IMG/VR virus record: IMGVR_UViG_3300042452_000294
Coordinates: 1-21,043 of that record
Length of the DNA: 21,043 bases
Source of the DNA: a virus
Reading direction: 5' to 3' (one strand)
Position numbers and translations under genes: made by a program
Notes under the pieces: model-generated
Seen by the model: the letters and a program-made list of their open reading frames with translations, nothing else
Database searches by the model: none
What the model was told of the DNA's origin: nothing
Part shown: piece after piece, positions 1 to 7,586 of the stretch
How the letters are laid out: each line of letters begins with the position of its first letter
Position numbering within the stretch: the first letter of the stretch is position 1

Positions 1-2
1 GT

Positions 3-203
3 GCCATCATGGCGCTGTACGGCAACATGGCCAACAGCTCCTACTACGGCATCCGCCAGGCCATCGAGATCGCGTCCAGCGATCAGGTGAACTTCCTGAG
101 CGACCAGACCGTGATTCGGGCAGTGGCTCGCGTTGCCATCACGCACGCGAACCTGGGCACCGACACCGTCGCCGGTCCGATCATCGGCCTCGTGGGTGCG
201 TGA
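3..203 (+). CDS. Major capsid protein, C-terminal fragment (HK97-like)
   Basis: The reading frame is open from the left edge, so the gene begins outside the window; 66 residues are visible. The visible part reads as the end of an HK97-fold capsid protein: a YGNMANSSYYGIR stretch (an axial-domain-like 'gdf..gy.i..r' pattern), then a DQVNFLSDQTVIRAVARVAI stretch resembling the usual C-terminal 'dq...r...R' segment, ending GPIIGLVGA. The position immediately before neck genes fits a capsid gene. The protein would form the head shell. The fragment is short, so the family call rests on pattern and context. It is followed at once by a strong intrinsic terminator, which suggests that capsid mRNA is made separately, and probably in excess, from the tail genes. 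Confidence 0.7.
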   Translation, partial: AIMALYGNMANSSYYGIRQAIEIASSDQVNFLSDQTVIRAVARVAITHANLGTDTVAGPIIGLVGA

Positions 204-234
204 GCCTGACGGCTTGACGTGAAGTGCAAACTGG

Positions 235-270
235 GCGGGCCGCTCCACAACGGGGCGGCCCGCTCTCTTT
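235..270 (+). terminator. Intrinsic terminator after the capsid gene
   Basis: A perfect 9-bp stem, GCGGGCCGC (235-243) pairing with GCGGCCCGC (255-263), has an 11-nt loop and is followed by TCTCTTT. It lies 32 bases after the capsid stop and just before the next gene. It also argues against the GTG at 224 as start of the next gene, because the whole hairpin would then be inside coding sequence. Confidence 0.85.
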
Positions 271-283
271 GTTGAGGTTGCAC

Positions 284-1018
284 ATGCTGGTCAAGGTTGG
301 CGAGACGCAGGTAGACGTGCGCGTCGAGGCGGTCATGTCCGTTCCCCGGCTGGGTTTCATGGACAACTTCTACAGCTGGGCCCAGGCGTTAATGCCGCTT
401 GGGATCCGGCCGACCAAGGTGACCGGGGCATTTTGGGGCCAGTGCCTGCAACGAGTCTGCGAGCAGTTCGTGGATAAGTGCGAGTACATCCTGACCATCG
501 ACTACGACACGTTTTTTACCCGCGAGGACGTGGAGCACCTTTTCGCCCTGGCGATGACGTTTCAGTGCGACGCAGTGACCGGCCTGCAAACGAAGCGGGA
601 GGACGGACGCCCGATGCTTACCTTGCTGGGCACGCTGGACAATCCGCCCGAGGAAGGCAAGACGCGGCTGCCGGTGTCATGGTTCGCGGAGCCCGTGCAG
701 GAGGTGGATAGCGCCCACTTCGGTTGCACGGTCATCTCGACGGCCGCCCTGAAGCGAACGCCGAAGCCGTGGTTTCAAGGCATCCCCAACGAGGCGGGCG
801 AGTGGGGCGAAGGCCGCACGGACGATGACATCTTTTTCTGGAAGCAGTTCCGCAAGGGCGGCAACCGCGTCCACGTCTCGCCCCGCATCGTGCTCGGCCA
901 TGGCGAGTACATGGTGACGTGGCCCGGCAAGCAATTGGACAAGCCGGTTTTCCAGTACAGCACGGAGTTCGCAAACACGCTGAAGCGTCCCGAAACTGCA
1001 TGGAGTGTGCCCCAGTGA
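284..1018 (+). CDS. GT-A glycosyltransferase-like protein
   Basis: A 244-residue protein whose layout fits a nucleotide-sugar glycosyltransferase of the GT-A (GT2-like) type. A TIDYDTFF segment gives a DxD metal site (D73, D75), preceded by a hydrophobic strand. A TDDDIFFW segment at 179-186 sits where the catalytic acidic residues usually lie, and H206 in a VLGHGE motif could be the third metal ligand. There are no membrane segments or signal peptide. The ATG at 284 is chosen because an intrinsic terminator occupies 235-270; a GAGG lies about 8 bases upstream. It sits between capsid and neck genes, so a structural or virion/host-glycan modifying role is possible. The substrate cannot be read from the sequence. 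Confidence 0.65.
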   Translation: MLVKVGETQVDVRVEAVMSVPRLGFMDNFYSWAQALMPLGIRPTKVTGAFWGQCLQRVCEQFVDKCEYILTIDYDTFFTREDVEHLFALAMTFQCDAVTGLQTKREDGRPMLTLLGTLDNPPEEGKTRLPVSWFAEPVQEVDSAHFGCTVISTAALKRTPKPWFQGIPNEAGEWGEGRTDDDIFFWKQFRKGGNRVHVSPRIVLGHGEYMVTWPGKQLDKPVFQYSTEFANTLKRPETAWSVPQ

Positions 1019-1254
1019 GGAAACTGAAATTCACCCGCGCGTGGCGTGGCTACCGCAAGGGGCAGGTGGTGGAGATCGCCGGCGGGCTTGCCACGCAGTT
1101 GCTCGCCCAGCGTGTCGCGGTTGAGGACAGCCAACAGACGCTGATTGAGACGGCCGCCGTCGAGCACCAGGCCGAAACGGCCGACGCCACGCCCAGGAGA
1201 CGAGGACGCCGTGCAGTATCGAAGCCTGACTCGACAGACACCGCCAGCCGTTGA
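1015..1254 (+). CDS. Small connector-region protein of unknown function
   Basis: A 79-residue basic protein. The N-terminal half (FTRAWRGYRKGQVVEIAGGLA) looks like a short SH3-like beta segment, seen in small proteins encoded between capsid and gp6-like genes of many siphoviruses; the C-terminal half is low-complexity and charged. The GTG at 1015 overlaps the upstream stop (GTGA) and has GGAG 9 bases upstream; ATG 1000 is the alternative start. The 3' end overlaps the next gene by 44 bases in another frame, typical of tightly packed phage genes. No specific function can be assigned. Confidence 0.6.
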   Translation: MRKLKFTRAWRGYRKGQVVEIAGGLATQLLAQRVAVEDSQQTLIETAAVEHQAETADATPRRRGRRAVSKPDSTDTASR

Positions 1255-1819
1255 GCCCGTCACGCTGTCCGAGGCGAAAGCCCATCTGCGGGTGGACGCG
1301 ACCGAAGACGATGCCTACATCGCCACGCTCATCACGGCGGCCCGCGAGTGGGTTGAGCAGTACCTAGACCGTACGCTGGTGCATACCCAGTGGGTCATGC
1401 GGTTCGACAAGTTCCCCGACAGCGGCATTGAACCCGTCGAGCTGCCCCGCCCGCCAATGGTGTTCAGTGGTACGGCCACGGCGGTTGCCGTGACGTTCAC
1501 GCAGGAAGCCGGGCCGACGAGCACCTACAGCACGGCGGAATACCGGGTGGACCGCTACGCCACGCCGGGCACGATCCTGCCCATTTACGGCAGCACATGG
1601 ACGCCGCACCGGCAGGACGATAACGCCATAAGCGTGACGTGGTGGGCTGGCTACGGAGCCAGCGGAACCAGCGTCCCGGCGGCGATACGGCACGCCATGC
1701 TGATGCTGATCGGCACGTGGTACGAGCGGCGTGCGGCGGCAGACAACGCTGGCAGCACGGAAGTGCCGTTCGGCGTGAAGTCGCTCCTCGACTCGCAACG
1801 CTGGGGCTCCTACCGATGA
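1211..1819 (+). CDS. Head-tail connector, gp6-like / phiE125 gp8 family
   Basis: A 202-residue protein whose N-terminal half carries the hallmark of this connector family: PVTLSEAKAHLRVDATEDDAYI, then a helix with AAREWVEQYLDRTLVHTQW. This matches the pattern of HK97 gp6-like adaptors (PF05135) and TIGR02215-type proteins. These form a ring below the portal and join it to head-closure proteins. The GTG at 1211 is chosen because GAGG ends 5 bases upstream and the homology-like sequence starts just after it; the longer ATG version at 1145 adds a low-complexity basic stretch. It overlaps the head-closure gene by 4 bases. Confidence 0.85.
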   Translation: MQYRSLTRQTPPAVEPVTLSEAKAHLRVDATEDDAYIATLITAAREWVEQYLDRTLVHTQWVMRFDKFPDSGIEPVELPRPPMVFSGTATAVAVTFTQEAGPTSTYSTAEYRVDRYATPGTILPIYGSTWTPHRQDDNAISVTWWAGYGASGTSVPAAIRHAMLMLIGTWYERRAAADNAGSTEVPFGVKSLLDSQRWGSYR

Positions 1820-2136
1820 TCGACGCCGGCAAGCTCCGCGAGCGTGTCACGGTGCAGATCGCCAGCGGGGCTACTAACGCCTTTGGCGAGACGGTTCTAT
1901 CGTGGGCCAACTCCACGGCAGCGTGGGCCAACGTTGAGGGCGTATCAGCCCGCGAGTCTCTTGGCATGGGGCAGCAGGAGATTGGCGTAACGCATCGCGT
2001 GCGGATGCGTTACCTGCCGGGCCTCACGCAGAACATGCGGCTGGCATGGCGTGGCCGCACGCTGGACATCGTTAGCCTGCTCGAGCACGGCAACCGCAGC
2101 GAACACGAGATCATCTGCCAAGAGACGGTGCGCTAA
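1816..2136 (+). CDS. Head closure / head-tail adaptor protein
   Basis: A 106-residue beta-rich protein. The pattern MIDAGKLRERVTVQ, then FGE...W.....AWANVE, RVRMRYLPGLTQNMRL, WRGRTLDIVSLLE and a final HEIICQE matches phage head-tail joining proteins of the SPP1 gp16 / PF05521 type, usually 100-115 residues. It would plug the connector after DNA packaging. Start and previous stop overlap as ATGA, implying coupled translation. Gene order (gp6-like, closure, gp10-like, terminator) is the standard siphovirus neck order and supports the call strongly. Confidence 0.88.
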   Translation: MIDAGKLRERVTVQIASGATNAFGETVLSWANSTAAWANVEGVSARESLGMGQQEIGVTHRVRMRYLPGLTQNMRLAWRGRTLDIVSLLEHGNRSEHEIICQETVR

Positions 2137-2915
2137 TGGCAGCCGCCAACGAGCCGCTGATCAAAATCCGCCTGGGCAAGAAAGCCACCAAGGGCAGCAT
2201 CGACCTTGGAATTGTCGCCCCGCTCCGCGAGGTTGTGGAAAAGCTGCAAGCCCTGCCCAAGGACATCAGCATCAAGTACCAGATGAAGGCGCTGCGGAAG
2301 GCCGCAAAGCCCGGCATGGATGCCCTGCGCACGAACTACTCGCAGCTGGGCGAAGTCACCGGCAACCTACGGGCCAGCGTCGCAAAGGCCGAGCGGAAGT
2401 ACACGAATAACAAGCAGCGCATTCCCGTCAGCGTCATCGTGGTTGGCCCTCGGAGGCCCACCAACAGCAAGAGCCAGAAAAGCGCCACGCCGGCCTTCAA
2501 CGGTGGAACAGTGCTCAAAGGGCCAAACCGTGCATATCACTCGCACTTGATCGAGTTTGGCACCAAGCCGCGAACGCCTGGATTCAAGACGCGGTCGCGG
2601 CGTCGCGGGCGCGTCTTGCTCGGCGGACGGATCCGCACGCAACGTGAAAATTTCCTAGAGCGATCTGCCAACAAAAGCGGGATCCTTTCGTCGTTTTCCA
2701 GCCGTGGCCCGTTCAAGTCCAAGGGCCGTGGCAGGTACCCAACTGACTTTATTGCCACTGGCCCGGTGCGTGGAATCCAAGCCTATAAGCCGCTTCAGCG
2801 TGCCTTTACGTCCTCGCGATCTCAGATGCAAAGCATCCTCGACACGGAGATGCGGAAGGCGTTGTCGAAGGCCCAGCAGGAATACGCCAAGAGCCTCAAG
2901 GATCTCGGCCCATGA
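2136..2915 (+). CDS. HK97 gp10-like neck/tail completion protein
   Basis: A 259-residue, very basic protein. Features seen are an early helix with LREVVEKLQALPKDI, a KALRKAAKPGMDALRTNY helix, and the AYHSHLIEFGTKPR motif, which is diagnostic of the HK97 gp10-like family (the HxxxxEFGT segment). Family members are often 120-180 residues; this one is longer because of an Arg/Lys/Gly-rich insert around residues 150-210. Its role is in tail-to-head joining. The start overlaps the previous stop by one base (TAATG). Confidence 0.82.
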   Translation: MAAANEPLIKIRLGKKATKGSIDLGIVAPLREVVEKLQALPKDISIKYQMKALRKAAKPGMDALRTNYSQLGEVTGNLRASVAKAERKYTNNKQRIPVSVIVVGPRRPTNSKSQKSATPAFNGGTVLKGPNRAYHSHLIEFGTKPRTPGFKTRSRRRGRVLLGGRIRTQRENFLERSANKSGILSSFSSRGPFKSKGRGRYPTDFIATGPVRGIQAYKPLQRAFTSSRSQMQSILDTEMRKALSKAQQEYAKSLKDLGP

Positions 2916-3322
2916 AAGCCCCCGAAACCGTACTCCTCTCGGCCCTCACCTCAAGCACTTCCGTGTATTCGCTTGTGGCCGCCAACATCCGCCCGCTTGT
3001 GGTTGAGTCCGGCACGCCGATGCCGTTCGTCACGTGGAAACGCATGGGCATCCAACGGACGCAAACGCTGGGCAGCCCACTTGGCACGCCCAAGCTCACG
3101 CTGCAATTCGACATCTACGGCACCACGTATGACCAGGCCCGCGAGGTGGCGGACGCCATGCGTGTCGTTCTGGATGGATACGGGGGCACCGTGAACAATA
3201 CGGAAGTGAAGCAAACGTCGCTCGAAAACGAGTCCGACGACTTTGTTTCACTCGGCGGGGCAGAGATGCCGCCGGCGTACCAGATCACCCAAGTCTACGA
3301 CGTTATCTGGCAGGAGATTTAG
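2912..3322 (+). CDS. Tail terminator (tail completion) protein
   Basis: A 136-residue protein following the DUF3168 / gpU-like tail terminator pattern: an N-terminal helix (ETVLLSALTSSTSVYSLV), a strand with PFVTWKRMG, then LTLQFDIYGTTYDQAREVADAMRVVLDGY, and a terminal YQITQVYDVIWQE strand. Such proteins cap the tail tube and set its final length together with the tape measure. It overlaps the gp10-like gene by 4 bases (ATGA), so it is coupled to it. Position directly before the tail-tube genes agrees. Confidence 0.82.
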   Translation: MKAPETVLLSALTSSTSVYSLVAANIRPLVVESGTPMPFVTWKRMGIQRTQTLGSPLGTPKLTLQFDIYGTTYDQAREVADAMRVVLDGYGGTVNNTEVKQTSLENESDDFVSLGGAEMPPAYQITQVYDVIWQEI

Positions 3323-3325
3323 CGC

Positions 3326-3706
3326 ATGGCCGTCACGCCCCATGATTCCGGCACGACCTTCTCGTTCGCCGGGACCAACTACACGGTTACCAGCATCACC
3401 TACACGGTCGGTGCGACGGGCGGCGGCGGCACGGATGCTATCGACATCTCCCACCTTGGCCAGACCACGGGCCAGTCAGTCCTTTCTCGGTCCCGTCCGC
3501 TGGTTGGCTCGGCCGGCACCACGGACACCGGAAAGAGCGTCAGCATCGAGTACATCGGCAACGTCGTCATCGCCCAGAACGCGACCGGCACGCTGACGAT
3601 CACGGGCGGCGTGAGCGTGAGCGCCACGGCGACCTGCAACTCCTCGAGCGTCACGCTTACCGTGAACGACGTGGTTCGGGGCTCGGCCGACTTCTCGCTC
3701 GCCTGA
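3326..3706 (+). CDS. Major tail tube-like protein 1
   Basis: A 126-residue, Thr/Ser/Gly-rich protein predicted to be almost all beta strand, without charged helices. Placement between tail terminator and tail chaperone is the place of the major tail protein. It contains TGTLTITGG near residues 85-95, echoed in the next gene, and an early segment reading DSGTTFSFAGTNYTVTSITY. It would polymerise as hexameric rings to form the tail tube. The assignment rests on context and fold-like composition rather than a specific motif. Confidence 0.65.
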   Translation: MAVTPHDSGTTFSFAGTNYTVTSITYTVGATGGGGTDAIDISHLGQTTGQSVLSRSRPLVGSAGTTDTGKSVSIEYIGNVVIAQNATGTLTITGGVSVSATATCNSSSVTLTVNDVVRGSADFSLA

Positions 3707-3724
3707 TCGCCACGGAGGCAACCC

Positions 3725-4039
3725 GTGGCCACGTATAGCACCGGCATCACCGCGACGTGGGGTGCCGTTACGTTTGGCGAGATGCAGTCGCTGTCGTGGA
3801 ACTACGGCGGGCTGGAGAAGGGCCGCGATACTCCGTGGACTGACAGCCCCGGATCCGTGTCGATTCAGTGCCTGAGTGCCACTGGCATTGATGTCAGCAA
3901 CGCGGGCGACACGGCCACGCTGACCATCACGGGCGGCGGCTGCGCCTTGACGGTGCCTGCAATCTATGAGTCGGTGAGCGTCGATGCCGAACTCAACGGC
4001 GTCACGAAGTACACCGTGAACCTCAAGGTACTCAGCTAG
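3725..4039 (+). CDS. Tail tube-like protein 2 (probable paralogue)
   Basis: A 104-residue beta-rich protein starting at GTG 3725, with GGAGG 8 bases upstream. It shares the layout of the preceding gene: a strand pair at the start (ATWGAVTFGEMQSLSWNYGG), a central SVSIQ strand, an ATLTITGGG motif and a final beta hairpin. I read the two as diverged duplicates. One may form the tube and the other a minor tube ring or decoration, or the pair may co-assemble. Function is inferred from similarity of layout and position. Confidence 0.55.
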   Translation: MATYSTGITATWGAVTFGEMQSLSWNYGGLEKGRDTPWTDSPGSVSIQCLSATGIDVSNAGDTATLTITGGGCALTVPAIYESVSVDAELNGVTKYTVNLKVLS

Positions 4040-4047
4040 GAGCAGCC

Positions 4048-4392
4048 ATGGACCTGACGAAAGATGCCATCCTGGGGGCCAACGACCTGAACGTGCTGAA
4101 GGTGCACGTGAAGGAATGGGGTGGCGACGTGCACGTGCGTGTGATGACCGTAGGCGAGCGAGACGCCTATGAGTGCGAATGGCTCGCCAACAAGGAAAAG
4201 GGCGTCCAGAACTTCCGCTCCAAGTTCCTCGCCCGCTGCCTGTGCGACAAGGACGGCAACCGGCTCTTCACCGACGCCGAGGTGGACAAGCTCGCCAGTA
4301 AGTCAATCGCGGTGGTTGATCGCCTGTTCAATCGGGCGATGAAGCACAACGCCATGAGCATGGAGGACGTGAACGAACTGGCGGGGGAATGA
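4048..4392 (+). CDS. Tail assembly chaperone (gpG-like)
   Basis: A 114-residue, mainly helical acidic protein. MTVGERDAYECEW near residue 33, FLARCLCDKDGNRLFTDAEV, and a final VVDRLFNRAMKHNAMSMEDVNEL are typical of siphovirus tail assembly chaperones, which bind the tape measure and bring tube subunits to it. It lies immediately before an overlapping GpT-like gene and the tape measure, the classic arrangement. The stop overlaps the next start as ATGA. Confidence 0.8.
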   Translation: MDLTKDAILGANDLNVLKVHVKEWGGDVHVRVMTVGERDAYECEWLANKEKGVQNFRSKFLARCLCDKDGNRLFTDAEVDKLASKSIAVVDRLFNRAMKHNAMSMEDVNELAGE

Positions 4393-4703
4393 ACGCCCGG
4401 CCCACGCTGCTGTTTGCAATGCGGCTGGCCGGGCACCTGCGGATGACGTTGGGTGAGTTGTTTGAGCGGATGGATAGCCGAGAGTTTGCGAGGTGGTTAG
4501 CCCTGCACACGTACTACGAGCCGATCGGTGGTGAGTGGCAGCAGACCGGCACGCTGGCCGCTGCGGTGCTCGCCCCGTACTGCCGACGTGGGAGCGTGCC
4601 AGAGCCTGAAGATTTCATCCCGGTGCTGAAGAAGAAACCTCAACACAAAACACAGATTAACGACGTGCTGCGGCAGATGGCCGCAGACCTCAGCAAGCAG
4701 TAG
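4389..4703 (+). CDS. Minor tail / chaperone partner protein (gpT-like)
   Basis: A 104-residue protein. The N-terminal stretch LRMTLGELFERMDSREFARW, followed by ALHTYYEPIG, is the pattern of GpT-like/DUF4035-type proteins encoded right after the tail chaperone. The C-terminal part contains PEDFIPVLKKKP and a polar helix. In many phages this reading frame is made as a -1 frameshift extension of the upstream chaperone. Here it has its own ATG overlapping the stop (ATGA), so simple coupling is also adequate. The -1 frame is open for at least 65 bases upstream of the ATG. Confidence 0.72.
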   Translation: MNARPTLLFAMRLAGHLRMTLGELFERMDSREFARWLALHTYYEPIGGEWQQTGTLAAAVLAPYCRRGSVPEPEDFIPVLKKKPQHKTQINDVLRQMAADLSKQ

Positions 4704-4705
4704 CC

Positions 4706-6538
4706 ATGGCAACGATCGCCCTCGGGTTCAACATCTCGGCATCAGCGACGGGCATGGCCCAGGGCGTGAACGCTGCTGCCGTGGAGCTTGAGAAGCTCGG
4801 GCTCGCGGCGAAGAAAACGGCGAGCGACGTTGGGGTTCTGAAGACGTTGTCCGTTGGGCGTGCGTTTATCGACGGCATCCAAAGCGTCTACAGCACGTTT
4901 TCCGGTTTTGCTCAAGGTGCGTTTGACGCCGTTGAGTCCACGTCGAACCTGTCCCGCGAACTGGGCATCAGCTACTCGCAGCTTCAAGAGTTGCAGATCG
5001 CGGCGGACTTGGCTGGCGTTTCCACGGACACACTCGGCAAAGCGTTCACCAAGGCGCAGGTAGCCATCACCAAGGCCAGCCAGGGCGGTGCCGAGGCCGT
5101 GAAGGCGTTGTCTTCCATCGGGCTGTCGGCCGCCGACTTTGAGGGGCTTTCGTCCTCTGAGCAATTCACGCTAATCGCCAACGCCATCAACGGCATCTCG
5201 GATCCGGCGCAGCGGGCTGCGGCTGCCGTCTCGATCTTCGGCCGCAGCGGGGCCGAGCTGCTGCCGGTGTTCCGCGAGTTGGGTGGCAATCTTGCCACCT
5301 CGCAGGAGTTTCTTGCGAAGTTTGGCGGCGGGCTGACGGCACTGGATGTCGGCAACATCAACACGCTTGGCGACACGTTCCAGCTCGCCGGCCAAGCCAT
5401 TCAAATTGTCGGGCAAAAGGTGCTCGCGGAATTGGCCCCCGCGTTGACCGAAGCCGCGAATCAGTTCATCAACTTTGCCGCGTCGCTGGATATTTCAGCC
5501 ATTGCGGCGACGGCCACGAGTGTGATCGAGGCACTTGGCGGCGCATTAACTTTTTCGTACAGCGTGGCGGAATTGCTGTCTCCAGTGTTTAGCGCAATCG
5601 GATCTGCCATTGAGTTTATGGCGGAAAATTCCAAGGGGGCTGCCACTGGCCTGCTGATCGCGGCCGGGGCGTTGGTGGCGTATCAAGCGTCTGCCGTGAT
5701 TGCGACTGTGGCAACCGTTGGCCTCGGCGGTGCCATCAAGGCGTTGCTCGCAAGCACGGGCATCGGCCTACTCGTGACGCTCTTCGGCACGCTCGCCGGG
5801 GCCGCCATTGAGTGGGGGCTGTCCACAAAAGACTCGGGCGATAAGGCCAAGGCTGGCGTTGGTGGTGTTGCTGACGCCGCAAAGTCTGCGGCAGCAACGG
5901 CCGAAGCCCTCGGCAAGAGTGCTGCCAAGTCCACTGCCGATGCGTTCAAGGCGACAGAAGATGCCTCCAAGAAGGCAGCCGACGAAGCCAAGAAGGCATC
6001 CGACGCAGCCCGACGCGAGGCCGACGCTTCCATTGAGCGGATGAACACGGAGATGAACTTTGGCGGCGACAGCCAGCGGGCCAACGCTGCGAAGGCGGTA
6101 GACGCGATCCAGCAGGACATTCTCCGCACTGAGCAGGAGATCGCCGCCGCACGCGAGGCTGGCGACCAGGCCGCGATTGATGCCGGCACGAGCCGTCTGG
6201 CCCAACTTGACCAAGCCATGGCCCGCGAAAAGGACATCGCCAGCGGAGCCCGCAAGGCGGCCGAAGAGCGGGCTAAGTACGAGAAGCAATACGCCGAACA
6301 GCGGCTGAAGTTTGAGGAGCAGATCGCGACCGCCTTCCGCGCCCCGACGCCGCAGCTCAACCTTGAGGACACTCGCACCGCGTCAGGCTACGCCGCACTC
6401 CAGCGGTTCTCCGAGAGTCAGGCCAACGACCCGGCCCTCGAGGAGTACCGCAAGCAGCTCAAGGAGTTGCAGGCGATCCGCCGCGAGATCGCGAAGACGA
6501 GCGATCAGACCGAAACCGTAGACATCCTCGGGGGCTAG
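4706..6538 (+). CDS. Tail tape measure protein
   Basis: A 610-residue protein, the longest gene here, placed right after the chaperone pair. The N-terminal third has the tape-measure signature (ELGISYSQLQELQIAADLAG, then VSIFGRSGAELLPVFRELG near 175-193). Residues about 311-372 are strongly hydrophobic and could cross the host membrane during injection. Residues about 380-560 are an Ala/Lys/Glu-rich helical region with coiled-coil character. It sets tail length and is ejected ahead of the DNA. Using the familiar rule of about 0.15 nm per residue, the tail would be near 90 nm (inference). No lytic transglycosylase or peptidase domain is apparent. Confidence 0.92.
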   Translation: MATIALGFNISASATGMAQGVNAAAVELEKLGLAAKKTASDVGVLKTLSVGRAFIDGIQSVYSTFSGFAQGAFDAVESTSNLSRELGISYSQLQELQIAADLAGVSTDTLGKAFTKAQVAITKASQGGAEAVKALSSIGLSAADFEGLSSSEQFTLIANAINGISDPAQRAAAAVSIFGRSGAELLPVFRELGGNLATSQEFLAKFGGGLTALDVGNINTLGDTFQLAGQAIQIVGQKVLAELAPALTEAANQFINFAASLDISAIAATATSVIEALGGALTFSYSVAELLSPVFSAIGSAIEFMAENSKGAATGLLIAAGALVAYQASAVIATVATVGLGGAIKALLASTGIGLLVTLFGTLAGAAIEWGLSTKDSGDKAKAGVGGVADAAKSAAATAEALGKSAAKSTADAFKATEDASKKAADEAKKASDAARREADASIERMNTEMNFGGDSQRANAAKAVDAIQQDILRTEQEIAAAREAGDQAAIDAGTSRLAQLDQAMAREKDIASGARKAAEERAKYEKQYAEQRLKFEEQIATAFRAPTPQLNLEDTRTASGYAALQRFSESQANDPALEEYRKQLKELQAIRREIAKTSDQTETVDILGG

Positions 6539-6539
6539 C

Positions 6540-7415
6540 GTGGCCGTCACCTCATACCGGGAAGTCATCCCGCGAACTTACGAGCACAAGATCGGCGGCA
6601 GCCCCACGGCCACGCGCGTGTTCATGGCCACCGTGGATGGCCCTACCGGCTCGTCTGGGGTGATCGGATCCATTGGCATTGGGCACGGCTCTCCGCATCC
6701 CGATCACGGCAACCTGACGTGCGACGGCATCTCGGCCGAAGAGACGGATCGCCACCACGTCACCGTGACGTACAGCTACGCCGTAGCCGACCCCACAGAA
6801 GATGACCCGTCCCAGCCTCCATGGATGCAGCCGGATACGTGGAATTTTTCCACGACAAATTCAAGCGTGGCGTGCACGGAGTACTATCCATTCGATGGCG
6901 TCAATGTGGCGGATTCTTTGGCCAATACCGCTGGGGATGCGATCTTCGGAATATCCAGACCGGAAGCCGAGCTAAAGATTTCAATTAGTGGCGCGCGATA
7001 CAGGCTCAATCTTGCACGCATCAAGCGGTACGGAAACACGATCAACGACCGTCCGTGGGCTGGGTTCCCAAAGCACACAGTGCAATGCGTTGGTGTGTCC
7101 GCCAGTCCGCAGCGCATAGAGTGGGACGGGCAGGTTGTGGACTATTGGCAGATCACGGTGGACTTGGTCTACCGCTCAAGCAGCCATGACCTTTTCCTGC
7201 CAAACGTCGGCTTTCATGTCATCGCCGGCGGCAAGAAACAGCGAGCCTGGACGTACATTGAGCAGGACGGTGAGCGTGTGAAGGTTCCAGCGCCGCACCC
7301 GGTTGCGCTGAACATGCAGGGCGGATTCTTGTGCGGCCCTGATCAAGACGGTGCTCGTGGGCCGAACGGCGGCACGCCCGACGATGACGACACCAGCTAT
7401 TTCGGAGCGGGGTAA
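6540..7415 (+). CDS. Distal tail structural protein, unknown family
   Basis: A 291-residue protein with many short strands and few helices. It starts at GTG 6540, two bases after the tape-measure stop. Downstream of the tape measure one expects distal tail and baseplate proteins, and the fold-like composition agrees. Two recognisable stretches are a polar segment rich in His/Asp (HGSPHPDHGNLTCDG) and a Gly/Asp tail (PDDDDTSYFGAG). I recognise no enzymatic motif. It might be a baseplate hub or a component that contacts the Cys-rich proteins downstream; this is inference from order. Confidence 0.5.
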   Translation: MAVTSYREVIPRTYEHKIGGSPTATRVFMATVDGPTGSSGVIGSIGIGHGSPHPDHGNLTCDGISAEETDRHHVTVTYSYAVADPTEDDPSQPPWMQPDTWNFSTTNSSVACTEYYPFDGVNVADSLANTAGDAIFGISRPEAELKISISGARYRLNLARIKRYGNTINDRPWAGFPKHTVQCVGVSASPQRIEWDGQVVDYWQITVDLVYRSSSHDLFLPNVGFHVIAGGKKQRAWTYIEQDGERVKVPAPHPVALNMQGGFLCGPDQDGARGPNGGTPDDDDTSYFGAG

Positions 7416-7418
7416 GCC

Positions 7419-7586
7419 ATGGGCTACGAATACGAAGACAACGCCGAAGACATTGACGCGCCGGACATCCAAGCCGTAGACGGCGCGTGCCCGCCGATCA
7501 AGCTGCGGTATCGCATTTTTCCGTCGTACGACTTCAACCTGATTTTTTCTCTGCCTCCTGAAAACGTAGATTGGCGAGACGACTGA
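7419..7586 (+). CDS. Small acidic tail-operon protein
   Basis: A 55-residue acidic protein beginning MGYEYEDNAEDID and ending PPENVDWRDD, with a short hydrophobic strand (YDFNLIFSL) in the middle. It is spaced 3 bases from the previous gene and its stop overlaps the next start (TGATG), so it is embedded in a continuous translational chain, which supports it being real despite its size. No family is recognised. It could be a small structural or chaperone component of the tail tip. Confidence 0.55.
   Translation: MGYEYEDNAEDIDAPDIQAVDGACPPIKLRYRIFPSYDFNLIFSLPPENVDWRDD

Noticed and set aside
224-283. GTG 224 as start of the glycosyltransferase-like gene
   Set aside because: The added 20 codons would be coded by the intrinsic terminator stem and are low-complexity; ATG 284 is after it.
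5683-6378. Minus-strand open frame of 231 codons opposite the tape measure
   Set aside because: Ser/Ala-rich complement of the Ala/Lys-rich helical region; no other support.
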